The notes under the pieces are model-generated. The model was not told where the DNA came from. It saw only the letters and a list, made by a program, of their open reading frames with translations, and ran no database searches. From contig NZ_OCTU01000002.1 of the NCBI RefSeq assembly GCF_900232945.1, positions 1 to 64,000 of the forward strand: a DNA stretch of 64,000 bases, in the 5' to 3' direction. Position 1 is the stretch's first letter; the number at the start of each line of letters is the position of its first letter. The position numbers and the translations under genes were made by a program. The stretch is from Urinicoccus timonensis. Lineage in GTDB: Bacteria; Bacillota; Clostridia; Tissierellales; Peptoniphilaceae. Below, in pieces: positions 43,460 to 52,187 of the stretch.

Positions 43460-43537
43460 ATTGACCTCCTTTAATTGTCAACTATCTATTTTATATATGC
43501 CCAGGAAGCATGTCCCTTAAACAATTTACTTGTCTTA

Positions 43538-43566
43538 TTGAAAGACCTAGTAAATTTGGTTATAAT
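43538..43566 (+). promoter_or_regulatory. Promoter of the Nif3-like/tsa operon
   Basis: TTGAAA, 17 bases, perfect TATAAT, 29 bases before the ATG at 43596. Confidence 0.8.
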
Positions 43567-43595
43567 GACTATATATAAGAAAAAGAGGTGAAGGG

Positions 43596-43919
43596 ATGCA
43601 AGTAAAAGTTGAAGTCTATATTCCAAAAGACTATGTAACGAGCTTGGCCAATGAGTTAAACAGCCATGACTATCTACAAGAGGGCTACTACGACTATGCC
43701 TTTTCTACTACTTTGGTAAAGGGTCACTGGCGTCCTTTGGAAGGGGCCCGACCCTTTGAAGGGGAAATTGGCCTGGTAACGGAAGTGGACGAGATTAAGA
43801 TGGAATTTGTGGTCCAAAAAGAAAATCTTGAGGACGTTTTACATATCATCCGGATGATCCACCCCTATGAAAGTCCGGCTGTAAACTGTATTGCCCTTTT
43901 GGATCCAGACCTAGAGTGA
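43596..43919 (+). CDS. Stand-alone Nif3-insertion-domain (PII/CutA-like) protein
   Basis: The 107-residue protein has the ferredoxin-like fold pattern of the domain inserted into Nif3/YqfO: GHWRPLEGARPFEG, EFVVQKENLEDVLHIIRMIHPYESPAVN. The conserved HPYE and WRPL motifs match. Function is unknown, possibly a small ligand or metal sensor. It opens the operon with the t6A genes. Confidence 0.8.
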   Translation: MQVKVEVYIPKDYVTSLANELNSHDYLQEGYYDYAFSTTLVKGHWRPLEGARPFEGEIGLVTEVDEIKMEFVVQKENLEDVLHIIRMIHPYESPAVNCIALLDPDLE

Positions 43920-44013
43920 AGAAGTTCGGACCAGGTGGACAGCTGAAGATTTGCTTTGGAAAGATGGACCTGGGGCTGGAGATTTTCTTAAGGAGAAAAG
44001 GAGTCAAAAATTC

Positions 44014-44517
44014 ATGATGAACAATTTTGAAGACGGGACTCCCCGTCTTTTCTCTTGGGACTATTTGGCCAAGAGTTTAGAAGATACCAAGGCCCTGGCC
44101 CAAAGTCTAGCAGGGGTTTTAAAGGCCGGGGATATGATTTGCCTGGAAGGAGGCATGGGGGCTGGAAAAACCACCTTTACCAAGGCCTTGGCCCAGGGCT
44201 TGGGGGTTCAAGACCTGGTAACCAGTCCCACCTTTACCCTGGTTCGGACCTACCAAGGTCGCCTTCCCCTCTACCACTTTGACCTCTTCCGCTTGGAAGA
44301 CCCGGATGAGCTAGATTTTTTGGGTTTTGACGACTACTTTTACGGAGCAGGGGTCTGTGTTGTAGAGTGGCCCAAGGACTTTTACCCAGTCCTGCCGGCT
44401 CATCCTCTTAGGATTCAAATCCAAGAGGAGGGGCCAGACCAAAGAAGATTTACCCTGAGTCAAGAGGGTGAGGACACGATTATAGAAAGGCTAAAAAATG
44501 AAAATATTGGGGATTGA
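44014..44517 (+). CDS. tsaE: tRNA threonylcarbamoyladenosine biosynthesis ATPase TsaE
   Basis: The 167-residue protein has Walker A GGMGAGKTTFTKALAQGLG, TSPTFTLVRTYQG and HFDLFRL (Walker B-type), the TsaE set. It drives the TsaD-TsaB complex in making t6A37 of ANN-decoding tRNAs. I start at the ATG at 44014 because the longer frame from 43951 includes the AAAGGAG ribosome site. Overlaps tsaB by 20 bases. Confidence 0.94.
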   Translation: MMNNFEDGTPRLFSWDYLAKSLEDTKALAQSLAGVLKAGDMICLEGGMGAGKTTFTKALAQGLGVQDLVTSPTFTLVRTYQGRLPLYHFDLFRLEDPDELDFLGFDDYFYGAGVCVVEWPKDFYPVLPAHPLRIQIQEEGPDQRRFTLSQEGEDTIIERLKNENIGD

Positions 44518-45169
44518 TACATCGACAATGACGACCTCCATCGCCATTAGCCAAGACGATAAGATCTTGGGAGAAGTCCAGGTCTATGGCCGGATTAGTC
44601 ATTCGGAACGCTTGATGGACTTGCTGGAAACCCTCTTAAGGGTACAAAATTTAAAACTGGAAGACCTGGACCTCTTGGTGGCAGGTCGGGGTCCTGGGTC
44701 CTTTACAGGAATCCGGATTGGAGTTACCACCATCCGGACCCTGGCCCAGGTCTTAAAAAAAGATGCTATTGGGGTGTCTTCTCTGGCAGCCTTGGCCAGT
44801 CAATTCCAAGGCCTGGTGGCTCCAATCGTGGATGCTAGGCGGGGCCGGGTCTATACGGGCCTCTACCAGGTTGAAAATAACCAGGTTTCTTGCTTGAAGG
44901 AGGACTGCCTGGTAGACCTGGAGGATTGGATCAAGGACCTACCCAAGGAAACCATCCTCTGTGGAGAGGGCCTGGAGGTCTACCGGGACCGTCTTGCCCA
45001 AGAGGGTTTTAGCTTGGCCAGCCAAAGAGACCAGTCTCTTAGGGGGTCCTCTCTTTGCCTAGTGGGAAGGCAGATGGCCAGTCAGGGACAAGACCTGGAC
45101 TACCGGCAAATTCTTCCCAACTACATCCGCCCCTCCCAGGCAGAAAGGGAAAGACAAAATGGACATTAG
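44498..45169 (+). CDS. tsaB: tRNA threonylcarbamoyladenosine biosynthesis protein TsaB
   Basis: The 223-residue ASKHA-fold protein has the N-terminal ILGIDTSTMTTSIAIS, the SERLM helix and GRGPGSFTGIRIG, and lacks the TsaD metal histidines. It dimerises with TsaD. Overlaps tsaE and rimI. Confidence 0.94.
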   Translation: MKILGIDTSTMTTSIAISQDDKILGEVQVYGRISHSERLMDLLETLLRVQNLKLEDLDLLVAGRGPGSFTGIRIGVTTIRTLAQVLKKDAIGVSSLAALASQFQGLVAPIVDARRGRVYTGLYQVENNQVSCLKEDCLVDLEDWIKDLPKETILCGEGLEVYRDRLAQEGFSLASQRDQSLRGSSLCLVGRQMASQGQDLDYRQILPNYIRPSQAERERQNGH

Positions 45170-45605
45170 GCAGGGAGGTCCCAGGGACCTAGAGGGAATT
45201 TATGCCATTGAAGTGGAAAGTTTTGCCAGTCCCTGGTCCAAGGAATCCCTGGCCCTGGACCTGGAAAATCCCCTGTCCCACTATGTGGTTCTGGAGGAAG
45301 ATGGGGACTTGCTAGCCTATGGAGCCTTTATGGTCCTGGTGGATGAGGGCCATATTTTAAACCTGGCTGTAGCCAAGGATTACAGGGGACAAGGCCATGG
45401 TAAGACCCTGATGGAGGCCATGATCCAGGCAGCCAAGGACCGGGGCTTAAGGGCCATGACCCTGGAGGTAAGACCCTCCAACAAACCGGCCCTGGGCCTT
45501 TATGACTTCTATGGTTTTGAAATCAAGGGACGGAGAAAAAATTACTATGGGGACAACCATGAAGATGCCTATATTTTATGGAAGGAGGACCTATGCGAGT
45601 CTTAG
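45159..45605 (+). CDS. rimI: Ribosomal protein S18-alanine N-acetyltransferase RimI
   Basis: The 148-residue GNAT protein has the acetyl-CoA loop VAKDYRGQGHGKTLM, LEVRPSNKPALGLYDFYGFEIKGRRKNYY and the IEVESFASPWSKESL start typical of RimI. It acetylates S18 in the canonical species. Its place between tsaB and tsaD is the classical Firmicute order. Confidence 0.92.
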   Translation: MDIRQGGPRDLEGIYAIEVESFASPWSKESLALDLENPLSHYVVLEEDGDLLAYGAFMVLVDEGHILNLAVAKDYRGQGHGKTLMEAMIQAAKDRGLRAMTLEVRPSNKPALGLYDFYGFEIKGRRKNYYGDNHEDAYILWKEDLCES

Positions 45606-46609
45606 GAATTGAATCATCTTGTGATGAAACATCTGTGGCCATTGTGGAAGACGGTCGAAAAATTTTAAGCAATGTTATTTCCACCCAAATTGATACCCAC
45701 AAACTCTATGGAGGCGTGGTGCCGGAAATTGCCTCCCGCAAGCACGTAGAAGCCATTAACCTGGTGATTGACCAGGCCTTTGCAGAAGCGGGACTTTCCT
45801 TTCAAGATATTGACCTGGTAGGGGTTACCCGGGGACCAGGCCTTATTGGGGCCCTCTTGGTGGGCCTGTCAGCAGCCAAGGCCTTTGCCCTGGCCAGTGG
45901 CAAGGAAATTGTGGGAGTCAACCACATGCACGGCCATGTCTGTGCCAACTACCTGGCCCATCCAGACCTGGAACCTCCCTTTATTAGCTTGGTTATTTCT
46001 GGAGGCCATACCTATCTTTTAGAGGTCAAGGACTATTTGGACTTTGAAGTCCTGGGGCAAACAAGAGATGATGCAGCTGGAGAGGCCTTTGACAAGGTAG
46101 CTCGGGCCTTGGGAATCGGCTATCCTGGAGGCCCCATTGTGGACCAGCTGGCCAAAAAAGGCAAGAGCCGGGATATTTTTCCCCGGGTCATGTTGGAAAA
46201 AGACTCCTATGACTTTTCCTTTTCCGGCCTAAAGACAGCTGTCATGAACTATCTCAACCAGGCCAAGCAAAGGGGAGAAGAAATCATCGTTGAAGATATT
46301 TGCGCCTCCTTCCAAGATGCTGTTTTGGATGTCTTGGTGGAAAAGTCCCTCCGACTTTTAAAAGATAAGAAGATGAAGACCCTGGTCCTATCTGGAGGAG
46401 TTGCAGCCAATTCTGCCCTGCGAAGCCGCTTCCAAGAAGCCTTTCAGGGAACGGACTACAAGCTCTACTATCCTCCCAAGATTCTTTGTACCGATAATGG
46501 AGCCATGATTGCCAGTGCCGCCTACTATACCTACCAAAACCATAGGGGCCAATCCCTCTATGCCGACCCCAGTCTGGGAATCCTATCCACAGAAACACCC
46601 GTTCAGTGA
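45593..46609 (+). CDS. tsaD: tRNA N6-threonylcarbamoyladenosine synthase TsaD
   Basis: The 338-residue catalytic subunit has VLGIESSCDETSVAIV, the metal motif NHMHGHVCANYL (HxxxH), LVISGGHTYL and the final VLSGGVAANSALR. It transfers threonylcarbamoyl to A37. I start at the ATG at 45593, five bases after AAGGAGG. Overlaps rimI by 13 bases. Its end runs straight into the DnaA-box cluster. Confidence 0.96.
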   Translation: MRVLGIESSCDETSVAIVEDGRKILSNVISTQIDTHKLYGGVVPEIASRKHVEAINLVIDQAFAEAGLSFQDIDLVGVTRGPGLIGALLVGLSAAKAFALASGKEIVGVNHMHGHVCANYLAHPDLEPPFISLVISGGHTYLLEVKDYLDFEVLGQTRDDAAGEAFDKVARALGIGYPGGPIVDQLAKKGKSRDIFPRVMLEKDSYDFSFSGLKTAVMNYLNQAKQRGEEIIVEDICASFQDAVLDVLVEKSLRLLKDKKMKTLVLSGGVAANSALRSRFQEAFQGTDYKLYYPPKILCTDNGAMIASAAYYTYQNHRGQSLYADPSLGILSTETPVQ

Positions 46610-46610
46610 T

Positions 46611-46728
46611 TGTGGATAATGTGGATAAAATTGGGGAAAACTCAAAAATACAGGTTTAGAATGTGAATAAAATTGTGGATAGAGTGGACAAGTGTGGATA
46701 TTTTAGAGAAAACACCAACTTATCCACA
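46611..46728. promoter_or_regulatory. Cluster of DnaA boxes (oriC-like or DnaA-titration site)
   Basis: Nine-base boxes matching TTATNCACA or one base off: 46611-46619 (TGTGGATAA), 46620-46628 (TGTGGATAA), 46662-46670 (TGTGAATAA), 46674-46682 (TGTGGATAG), 46693-46701 (TGTGGATAT) on one strand, and TTATCCACA at 46720-46728 on the other; CTATCCACA at 46583-46591 is a further near-match inside tsaD. An AT-rich stretch (46729-46860) follows. The 357 bases between tsaD and the next gene contain no protein frame. dnaA is not in the window, so origin function is unproven. Confidence 0.8.
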
Positions 46729-46966
46729 TTTTTTTATTCCCAAAAGCTTAAATTTTTCTAAAATGGCTAAAAATAGACAGAACAATTGTTTATAGCTAAT
46801 CTATGCTTTTTGTAAAGGCTAGGAAAAGAAAATAAAAAAAGAAGGAACAGGCATTCTTAATTTTCAAAAGACCCAAGTTGGTCCAGCTAAACTTTCCTAG
46901 AAATAAGTTTGCAGATTCTAAAAATAAGGCTTAGTATAGAAGTAGGAAATGATTAGGAGGTTGCCG

Positions 46967-47500
46967 GTGAAAAAATTAGCCCATTTATTTTTTGTTTTCT
47001 TTAAGATTGGAGCCTTTACCATTGGGGGAGGCTATGCCATGTTACCCATTATCCAGGATGAGGTGGTGAATAACCACGGCTGGATGAGTGATGAAGAATT
47101 TTTAAATTCCATAGCCCTGACTAATTCCATTCCAGGCCCCCTGGCTACCAATACGGCGACCTTTGTAGGCTACCATATTATGGGCTTTAAGGGGGCCCTG
47201 GCTGCCATGCTGGGAGCCATCAGTCCTTCTATCTTGATTATTCTCCTGATAGCCAGTGCCTTTGAGCATTTTACTGATTCCCCCATAGCCCAAGCCCTCT
47301 TTGAAGGAATCCGGCCAGCTGTGGTGGCCTTGATTCTCTATTCGGTTTTTAAGCTGGGTAAGTCAGTTAAGTTGAGGGAAAAATACAATTGGCTCTTAAT
47401 GGTTCTGGCCTTTCTTGCCATTAGCGTCTTGGATGTCCACCCTATTTTTGTTATTGTGGCTGGCGCCTTGTTTGGAATTTTTGTAAGAGAAAAACTATAA
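46967..47500 (+). CDS. Chromate transporter-family protein, first half-size subunit
   Basis: The 177-residue protein has about six hydrophobic helices and the family block FKIGAFTIGGGYAMLPIIQDEVV, then NSIPGPLATNTATFVGY. In Firmicutes such half-size ChrA proteins come as pairs and may export chromate or other oxyanions; the substrate here is not shown. GTG start at 46967, six bases after AGGAGG; a longer frame from 46949 contains that site. A second half-size gene follows. Confidence 0.85.
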   Translation: MKKLAHLFFVFFKIGAFTIGGGYAMLPIIQDEVVNNHGWMSDEEFLNSIALTNSIPGPLATNTATFVGYHIMGFKGALAAMLGAISPSILIILLIASAFEHFTDSPIAQALFEGIRPAVVALILYSVFKLGKSVKLREKYNWLLMVLAFLAISVLDVHPIFVIVAGALFGIFVREKL

Positions 47501-47533
47501 AAAGAGCATTTAAGATGTGATTTGGAGGAAATG

Positions 47534-48076
47534 ATGGCTGTATTTTTACATGTAATCCTAACTTTTATCAAGATTGGCGCCTTTTCCTTTGGGGGAGGCT
47601 ATGCCGTTTTGGCCTTGATCCAAAAAGAAGTGGTGGAAGTGAACCAGTGGATTGAGGCCAAGGAATTTGTCAATATTGTGGCTGTGGCGGAGATGACCCC
47701 AGGTCCTATTGCCGTCAATTCATCGACTTATGTGGGCTTTAAACTCTACGGCCCCGGTATGGGGATCCTCTTGACCCTTTGTGTGGTCTTGATTCCCTTT
47801 GTCTTGGCCCTACTTGTTTCCCACTACTTTCAAAAATTTAAAGATAGTGAGAATCTAAACTTGGCCCTGGCAGGGATCCGGCCGACAGTCATTGGTATCA
47901 TTGCAGCCGCCTGTTTTTCCATTGGGAAAATTTCCATTACAGGAATCCACAACCTGGTCTTTTTTCTCCTGGCCCTTTTTGCTGTGGTGAAATTAAAGAT
48001 CCACCCCATCCTGGTCCTGGTGGGGGCAGGAGTCTTGGGAGTGGTCTACTATCTCTACCTATTGCCCCTCTTTTAA
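47534..48076 (+). CDS. Chromate transporter-family protein, second half-size subunit
   Basis: The 180-residue protein carries the same block FIKIGAFSFGGGYAVLALIQKEVV and MTPGPIAVNSSTYVGF. It pairs with the preceding subunit (34 bases apart). I start at the second of two adjacent ATG codons (47534), five bases after GGAGG; the first ATG (47531) is also possible. A GNRA-loop terminator follows. Confidence 0.85.
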   Translation: MAVFLHVILTFIKIGAFSFGGGYAVLALIQKEVVEVNQWIEAKEFVNIVAVAEMTPGPIAVNSSTYVGFKLYGPGMGILLTLCVVLIPFVLALLVSHYFQKFKDSENLNLALAGIRPTVIGIIAAACFSIGKISITGIHNLVFFLLALFAVVKLKIHPILVLVGAGVLGVVYYLYLLPLF

Positions 48077-48089
48077 GTTGGGGAAATAA

Positions 48090-48119
48090 AAAAGGTCCAT
48101 CCGAAAGGATGGGCCTTTT
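48090..48119. terminator. Bidirectional terminator between convergent genes
   Basis: A 13-bp stem AAAAGGTCCATCC/GGATGGGCCTTTT with a GAAA loop. Confidence 0.88.
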
Positions 48120-48134
48120 CTTTTAGCTTGAACT

Positions 48135-48704
48135 TTAATAGAAGATTTGAATCCGGTTAAAGGGATAGTCTTTTTCCTTGGCTGGGGGTTCCTCTACAAT
48201 GCCACCAAAGGGCATTTGAGCTACAAGTTGGTAGGAATCGGGGACTTGAAAGAGTTTTTTAATATCCTGGTCAATGAGGGGGTTGTAGTGTTGGATATTG
48301 GCTCCCACACCTAATTCGGCCAGGGCGGTCCAAACACTGATTTGCAACATACCGCTGGCTTGTTGGGCCCAGTCATCCATATTGTGGGCATAGATGGGCT
48401 GGTCTTTTTTCATCTGGTTGACGGTATCTTGGTCGATAAAGAAGAGAATGGTGCCAGCTGCGGCTTTAAAGCTGTCGATTTTGTCTTGGGGAACCTTGCC
48501 ATTAAAGGAAGCAGCGACTTGGTCCCAAAGTTGGTCATGGCTTTGGTCAAAGGCCAAAAGGACCTTGGAGCTTTTCATATTAAAGGCATCGGGAACCAGT
48601 TCCAAGAGGTCTTCTAGGAGGTAGATGACCTGGTCTTGGGATAGGGGTAGGTCCTTGTTGAGTTGGTAACGGCTACGACGGGTTTGTAGGGATTCGAGAA
48701 TCAT
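48135..48704 (-). CDS. Nitroreductase family protein
   Basis: The 189-residue FMN-type oxidoreductase begins LQTRRSRYQLNKDLPLSQDQV (flavin-phosphate contact RRSR), with DAFNMKSSKVLLAFDQSHDQLWDQV and ALAELGVGANIQHYNPLID, as in the oxygen-insensitive nitroreductase group. Electron acceptor unknown. It may detoxify nitro compounds or quinones. Confidence 0.85.
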   Translation of the reverse strand: MILESLQTRRSRYQLNKDLPLSQDQVIYLLEDLLELVPDAFNMKSSKVLLAFDQSHDQLWDQVAASFNGKVPQDKIDSFKAAAGTILFFIDQDTVNQMKKDQPIYAHNMDDWAQQASGMLQISVWTALAELGVGANIQHYNPLIDQDIKKLFQVPDSYQLVAQMPFGGIVEEPPAKEKDYPFNRIQIFY

Positions 48705-48742
48705 AGGATCTCCTTTCTTTTTTATAATTAAATCAATCTTTT

Positions 48743-49312
48743 TTAATCTTGTAAATAATCGTCCACCATGGCTTGGAAGTCTTTTTCATCCTTGGGAAGG
48801 TCAGCTACAAAGCCTGGGTCCAGGGCGGCAAAATACCATTTCTGGCAGCCGTCTTTTTCCAGGACGATGGCCTCTCCATCTTCAGACCCTTGGAGAGAGC
48901 GAGAAACTTGAAAGCCTCGGTCTTCCAGGGCGGATTTGACTCTTTGGTAGGCGGCCTCCCGGTCTCGGATATAGGCTTGGACTTCTCCTGATGGGATGGC
49001 GTAGTTTTCAATAACCAGGTAGGAGTCACCATAGCCTTGGCCTTCTTGGCTTAAATCTCTCAAAAGCTGGCCTTGGATGTAGATATCATCTTCCAGGGGA
49101 AATTCAAACCGGCTCAAGGGGATCTTGTGGCCATGGAAGTGGATTTCTCCATAGTCGGGTAGGTCTTTTTTATGGATAAAGTAGTCTCCTTCTAGGTTTT
49201 CCAAGGGACAGACTTCTTCGATGGCTTGGATGAGGGCCTCTAATTGGCCTTGGTCTCTAACTAGGCCAATTTCTTTTTGGACACTATCTTGTATAAATTG
49301 AACAAATAACAT
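48743..49312 (-). CDS. Hypothetical soluble protein
   Basis: The 189-residue protein is acidic, with no signal or membrane helix. I do not recognise it. The N-terminal half includes GEIHFHGHKIPLSRFEFPLEDD, the C-terminal half KWYFAALDPGFVADLPKDE. I start at the ATG at 49312, eight bases after AGAGG, rather than a GTG three codons earlier that nearly touches the site. Its gene order with nitroreductase (38-base gap) suggests one transcript. Confidence 0.5.
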   Translation of the reverse strand: MLFVQFIQDSVQKEIGLVRDQGQLEALIQAIEEVCPLENLEGDYFIHKKDLPDYGEIHFHGHKIPLSRFEFPLEDDIYIQGQLLRDLSQEGQGYGDSYLVIENYAIPSGEVQAYIRDREAAYQRVKSALEDRGFQVSRSLQGSEDGEAIVLEKDGCQKWYFAALDPGFVADLPKDEKDFQAMVDDYLQD

Positions 49313-49413
49313 TCTTTTCACCTCTCTATAGTTTTACCCCATTTTGGCCAAAGATACCATAGAAAATCCAAGAAAGTTATGGTAGGATAAATGAATAAGA
49401 AGGGGGCAGAGAC

Positions 49414-50832
49414 ATGGTTTTTTCAAGTTCAATTTTTTTATTTTATTTTTTACCCCTGGTTTGTCTTGCCTATTTTTCCCTGAAAAAATTATCCCTAAGA
49501 AATATGGTCCTGGTTTTGGCCAGCCTATTTTTTTACTTTGCCGGAGCGGGGGTCCACCTCTGGGTCATGGTCTATTCCATTTTGATGAACTATGGATTTG
49601 CCCTGGCCATCCACCAGGAAGAAAGACTAAGAACCAGGAAGTTTTACCTGGGCCTTTGCATCTTTTTAAACCTCTTACCCTTGTTTTATTTTAAGTACTA
49701 TAATTTTACCCTGGCCAATCTCAATGGCCTCTTTGCCTGGGAACTCCCCTACCGGGACATCCTAATGCCCATTGGGATTTCTTTTTTTACCTTCCAAGCC
49801 ATGTCCTATACCATTGACATCTACCGCCGGGAGGCCCCAGTTCAAAAAAATCCCCTGGATGTGGCCCTCTACATAAGCTTATTTCCCCAACTCATTGCAG
49901 GCCCCATTGTCCGCTACGAGACGGTGGCCTTGGAGATTAAGGACCGGACCCATTCTTGGGAGGATGCCTACTATGGCCTTATGCGCTTTATGCTGGGCTT
50001 TTCCAAGAAAATCCTTCTGGCCAACCAAATGGCCCTGGTGGCCAACTACTATTTTGACGACCTGGCTGGGAAGACGGACCCGGTGGGTTTTCTTTTAGCC
50101 ATGGTCAGCTATAGTTTTCAAATCTACTATGACTTTTCAGGCTATTCCGACATGGCCATTGGTCTGGGCCGGATTTTCGGCTTCCACTTTTTAGAAAATT
50201 TCAACTTTCCCTATATCAGTCGGTCCATTACTGAATTTTGGCGGCGTTGGCATATTTCCCTGTCTAGCTGGTTTCGGGACTATGTCTACATCCCCTTGGG
50301 TGGGAATAGGAAGGGGCTTTTAAGGCAAATCTTCAACCTCTTTGTGGTTTGGTTTTTAACGGGCCTCTGGCACGGGGCCTATTGGAATTATATTCTTTGG
50401 GGACTCTATTATTTTCTCCTATTGATGGTGGAAAAATTTTTCTTAAAGTCCTGGGGACCTAAGACCCTAAGCCATGTCTTAACCCTATGCTTTATCTTTT
50501 TTGGCTGGGTCATCTTCCGCTGTGAAGACCTGACAGTCCTGGCCAACCTGGTCCGGTCCCTCTTGGGCCATCCCTACCTGGAGGGAAGGGTTACCTGGAC
50601 TTGGAGGTCCTTACTATCCTCGACGGATGCCTATATCCTAGTCAACTACGGTCTGACTTTTTGCCTGGCTATTCTCTTTTCCATGCCCCTGGAAAAGTGG
50701 GCCTTTGCCAGGGCGGAGAGGAACCAAGCCTTTGGTCTCTTGGCTGGCCTTGGCCTCTTTATCATCTTTCTTTTAGCCCTGGTTTACATGTTGACCGGGG
50801 GTTTTAACCCCTTTATCTATTTTCGTTTTTAG
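49414..50832 (+). CDS. MBOAT family O-acyltransferase
   Basis: The 472-residue protein has about eleven membrane helices, the NFNFPYISRSITEFWRRWHIS segment and the catalytic histidine in LTGLWHGAYWNYILWG. It belongs to the DltB/AlgI group, which carries acyl (usually acetyl) groups across the membrane for glycan O-acylation. The next gene, nine bases on, is a DHHW-type partner. No D-alanine genes (dltA, dltC) are present, so this is not the dlt operon. Confidence 0.9.
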   Translation: MVFSSSIFLFYFLPLVCLAYFSLKKLSLRNMVLVLASLFFYFAGAGVHLWVMVYSILMNYGFALAIHQEERLRTRKFYLGLCIFLNLLPLFYFKYYNFTLANLNGLFAWELPYRDILMPIGISFFTFQAMSYTIDIYRREAPVQKNPLDVALYISLFPQLIAGPIVRYETVALEIKDRTHSWEDAYYGLMRFMLGFSKKILLANQMALVANYYFDDLAGKTDPVGFLLAMVSYSFQIYYDFSGYSDMAIGLGRIFGFHFLENFNFPYISRSITEFWRRWHISLSSWFRDYVYIPLGGNRKGLLRQIFNLFVVWFLTGLWHGAYWNYILWGLYYFLLLMVEKFFLKSWGPKTLSHVLTLCFIFFGWVIFRCEDLTVLANLVRSLLGHPYLEGRVTWTWRSLLSSTDAYILVNYGLTFCLAILFSMPLEKWAFARAERNQAFGLLAGLGLFIIFLLALVYMLTGGFNPFIYFRF

Positions 50833-50840
50833 GAGGACCC

Positions 50841-51989
50841 ATGAAGCTTTTAAAAAAAGTTTTAATTCTTATATCCCTGGCCCTCTGCCTGGGCTTGGGA
50901 ATTTTCTTTCAAACAAGCCCCTACCATGGGCCCTTGTTTTCTGAAAACAGGTCCACTATGGACAAGCCTCAAATGACCCTGGAGGGTCTGGAATCCGGAG
51001 ATTATTTTAACCAGGTCAATGACTACATCCAAGATGTCAACCCCTGGCGGCAAGACCTAATCCAGCTTAAGACCATCTTCCAGGGGAAAATCCTAAGAAG
51101 GCCTGTAGTCAACAATGTCTATTGGCAGGGGCCTGTCCAACTCCCCTATCTAGATGGGATGGACACAGACTCCCTGCGGCCGGACCTGTCTGCCCAGGAT
51201 ATGGCTCGTTTTTATCAAAAACTCCAGGGGGACTGTCAAAAGTACGGGACCCGTTTTCTCTTTGTGGGGATTCCCAACCAGACGGATATTTTTTCCTCCA
51301 AATTTCCATCCTATATGGAAGACACCGGCTACCTGGCCCAGGGGGAGGAAGCCTTGAAGGAAGCCTTGGACCAAGCCGGGGTGGAGGCCTTGTTTTTGCG
51401 GGACCTCTTGGCCCAAGACCCGGAAGCCTACTACTTAAGAAGCGACCACCACTGCTCCAACCGGGGTCTGCTTTTAGAAGGCCAAGAAATTTTAAAGAAG
51501 ATGGCCAGCCCCTATGGCCAAAAAATCCAGGAAGATTTTGAAGAAGTAAGGGACCCCCGGCCCTTTGTAGGGTCTAGGAGTCGCAAGGTACCAGGATTGG
51601 GCCCTAAGGAAAGCTTGACCTACTATCGCTATAAAAAGCCCTGGACCTACCAGCTGGAAACCCCGGCAGGCCCTGGCCAGGTCTTGGAGCTAAATCCTGA
51701 AAAGGCCACAGTGGACTATGGAATCTACATGGGAGGAGACCAGGCCTATTCTGTTTTAAAGACAGACCGGCCAGGAGGTCTCAAGGTCCTGGTCTATGGT
51801 GATTCCTATACCAATGGTCTGGAAAGTATCCTGGCCCCCTATCTGAGTCAGATGACCAGCTTTGATTTTCGCTATGGCAAGAAGGAGGACTTTTTCAAGG
51901 AGCTTGAAAGTGGCCACTACGACTACTGCCTCTGCATCCGGGACAGTGGTATCTATTTAAAGGAATCCCCCAATGGACGATTTTATTGA
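50841..51989 (+). CDS. DHHW/AlgX-like extracellular acyltransferase partner
   Basis: The 382-residue protein has one N-terminal membrane helix (about 5-23) and an extracellular SGNH/DHHW-like domain with YYLRSDHHCSNRG (DHH motif; the usual Trp is Cys here), FVGIPNQTDIF early and VYGDSYTNGLESILAPYL with the Ser-Asp block. It acts downstream of the MBOAT protein to place the acyl group on a surface glycan. The acceptor glycan is not encoded nearby. AGGAGG precedes the ATG. Confidence 0.82.
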   Translation: MKLLKKVLILISLALCLGLGIFFQTSPYHGPLFSENRSTMDKPQMTLEGLESGDYFNQVNDYIQDVNPWRQDLIQLKTIFQGKILRRPVVNNVYWQGPVQLPYLDGMDTDSLRPDLSAQDMARFYQKLQGDCQKYGTRFLFVGIPNQTDIFSSKFPSYMEDTGYLAQGEEALKEALDQAGVEALFLRDLLAQDPEAYYLRSDHHCSNRGLLLEGQEILKKMASPYGQKIQEDFEEVRDPRPFVGSRSRKVPGLGPKESLTYYRYKKPWTYQLETPAGPGQVLELNPEKATVDYGIYMGGDQAYSVLKTDRPGGLKVLVYGDSYTNGLESILAPYLSQMTSFDFRYGKKEDFFKELESGHYDYCLCIRDSGIYLKESPNGRFY

Positions 51990-52062
51990 AAAATTTTTTC
52001 ATAGAAATCTCCCAAAGGGGGATAGGATGGGCTTTATGGCCTGGTTAAATTTTTTAAGATTA

Positions 52063-52091
52063 TTGACAAGAGGGGACTTTTTCTGTATTAT
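52063..52091 (+). promoter_or_regulatory. Strong sigma-A promoter of the glutamine synthetase gene
   Basis: Perfect TTGACA, 17 bases, TATTAT. Start near 52098; the 5' leader is about 75 bases to the first ATG. Confidence 0.85.
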
Positions 52092-52187
52092 AAAAGAAAA
52101 CACCTTAATAGAGTTTTTTATATTGGTTCTTTGTCTAGAAAGGACCAATTTTTTGTTTTGCTAGGAGGGAATATGCTAGGAGGGACT

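Noticed and set aside
46611..46728. Definite chromosome origin
   Set aside because: The box density supports a DnaA site, but without dnaA, skew data or a melting region proven here I keep it as a candidate.
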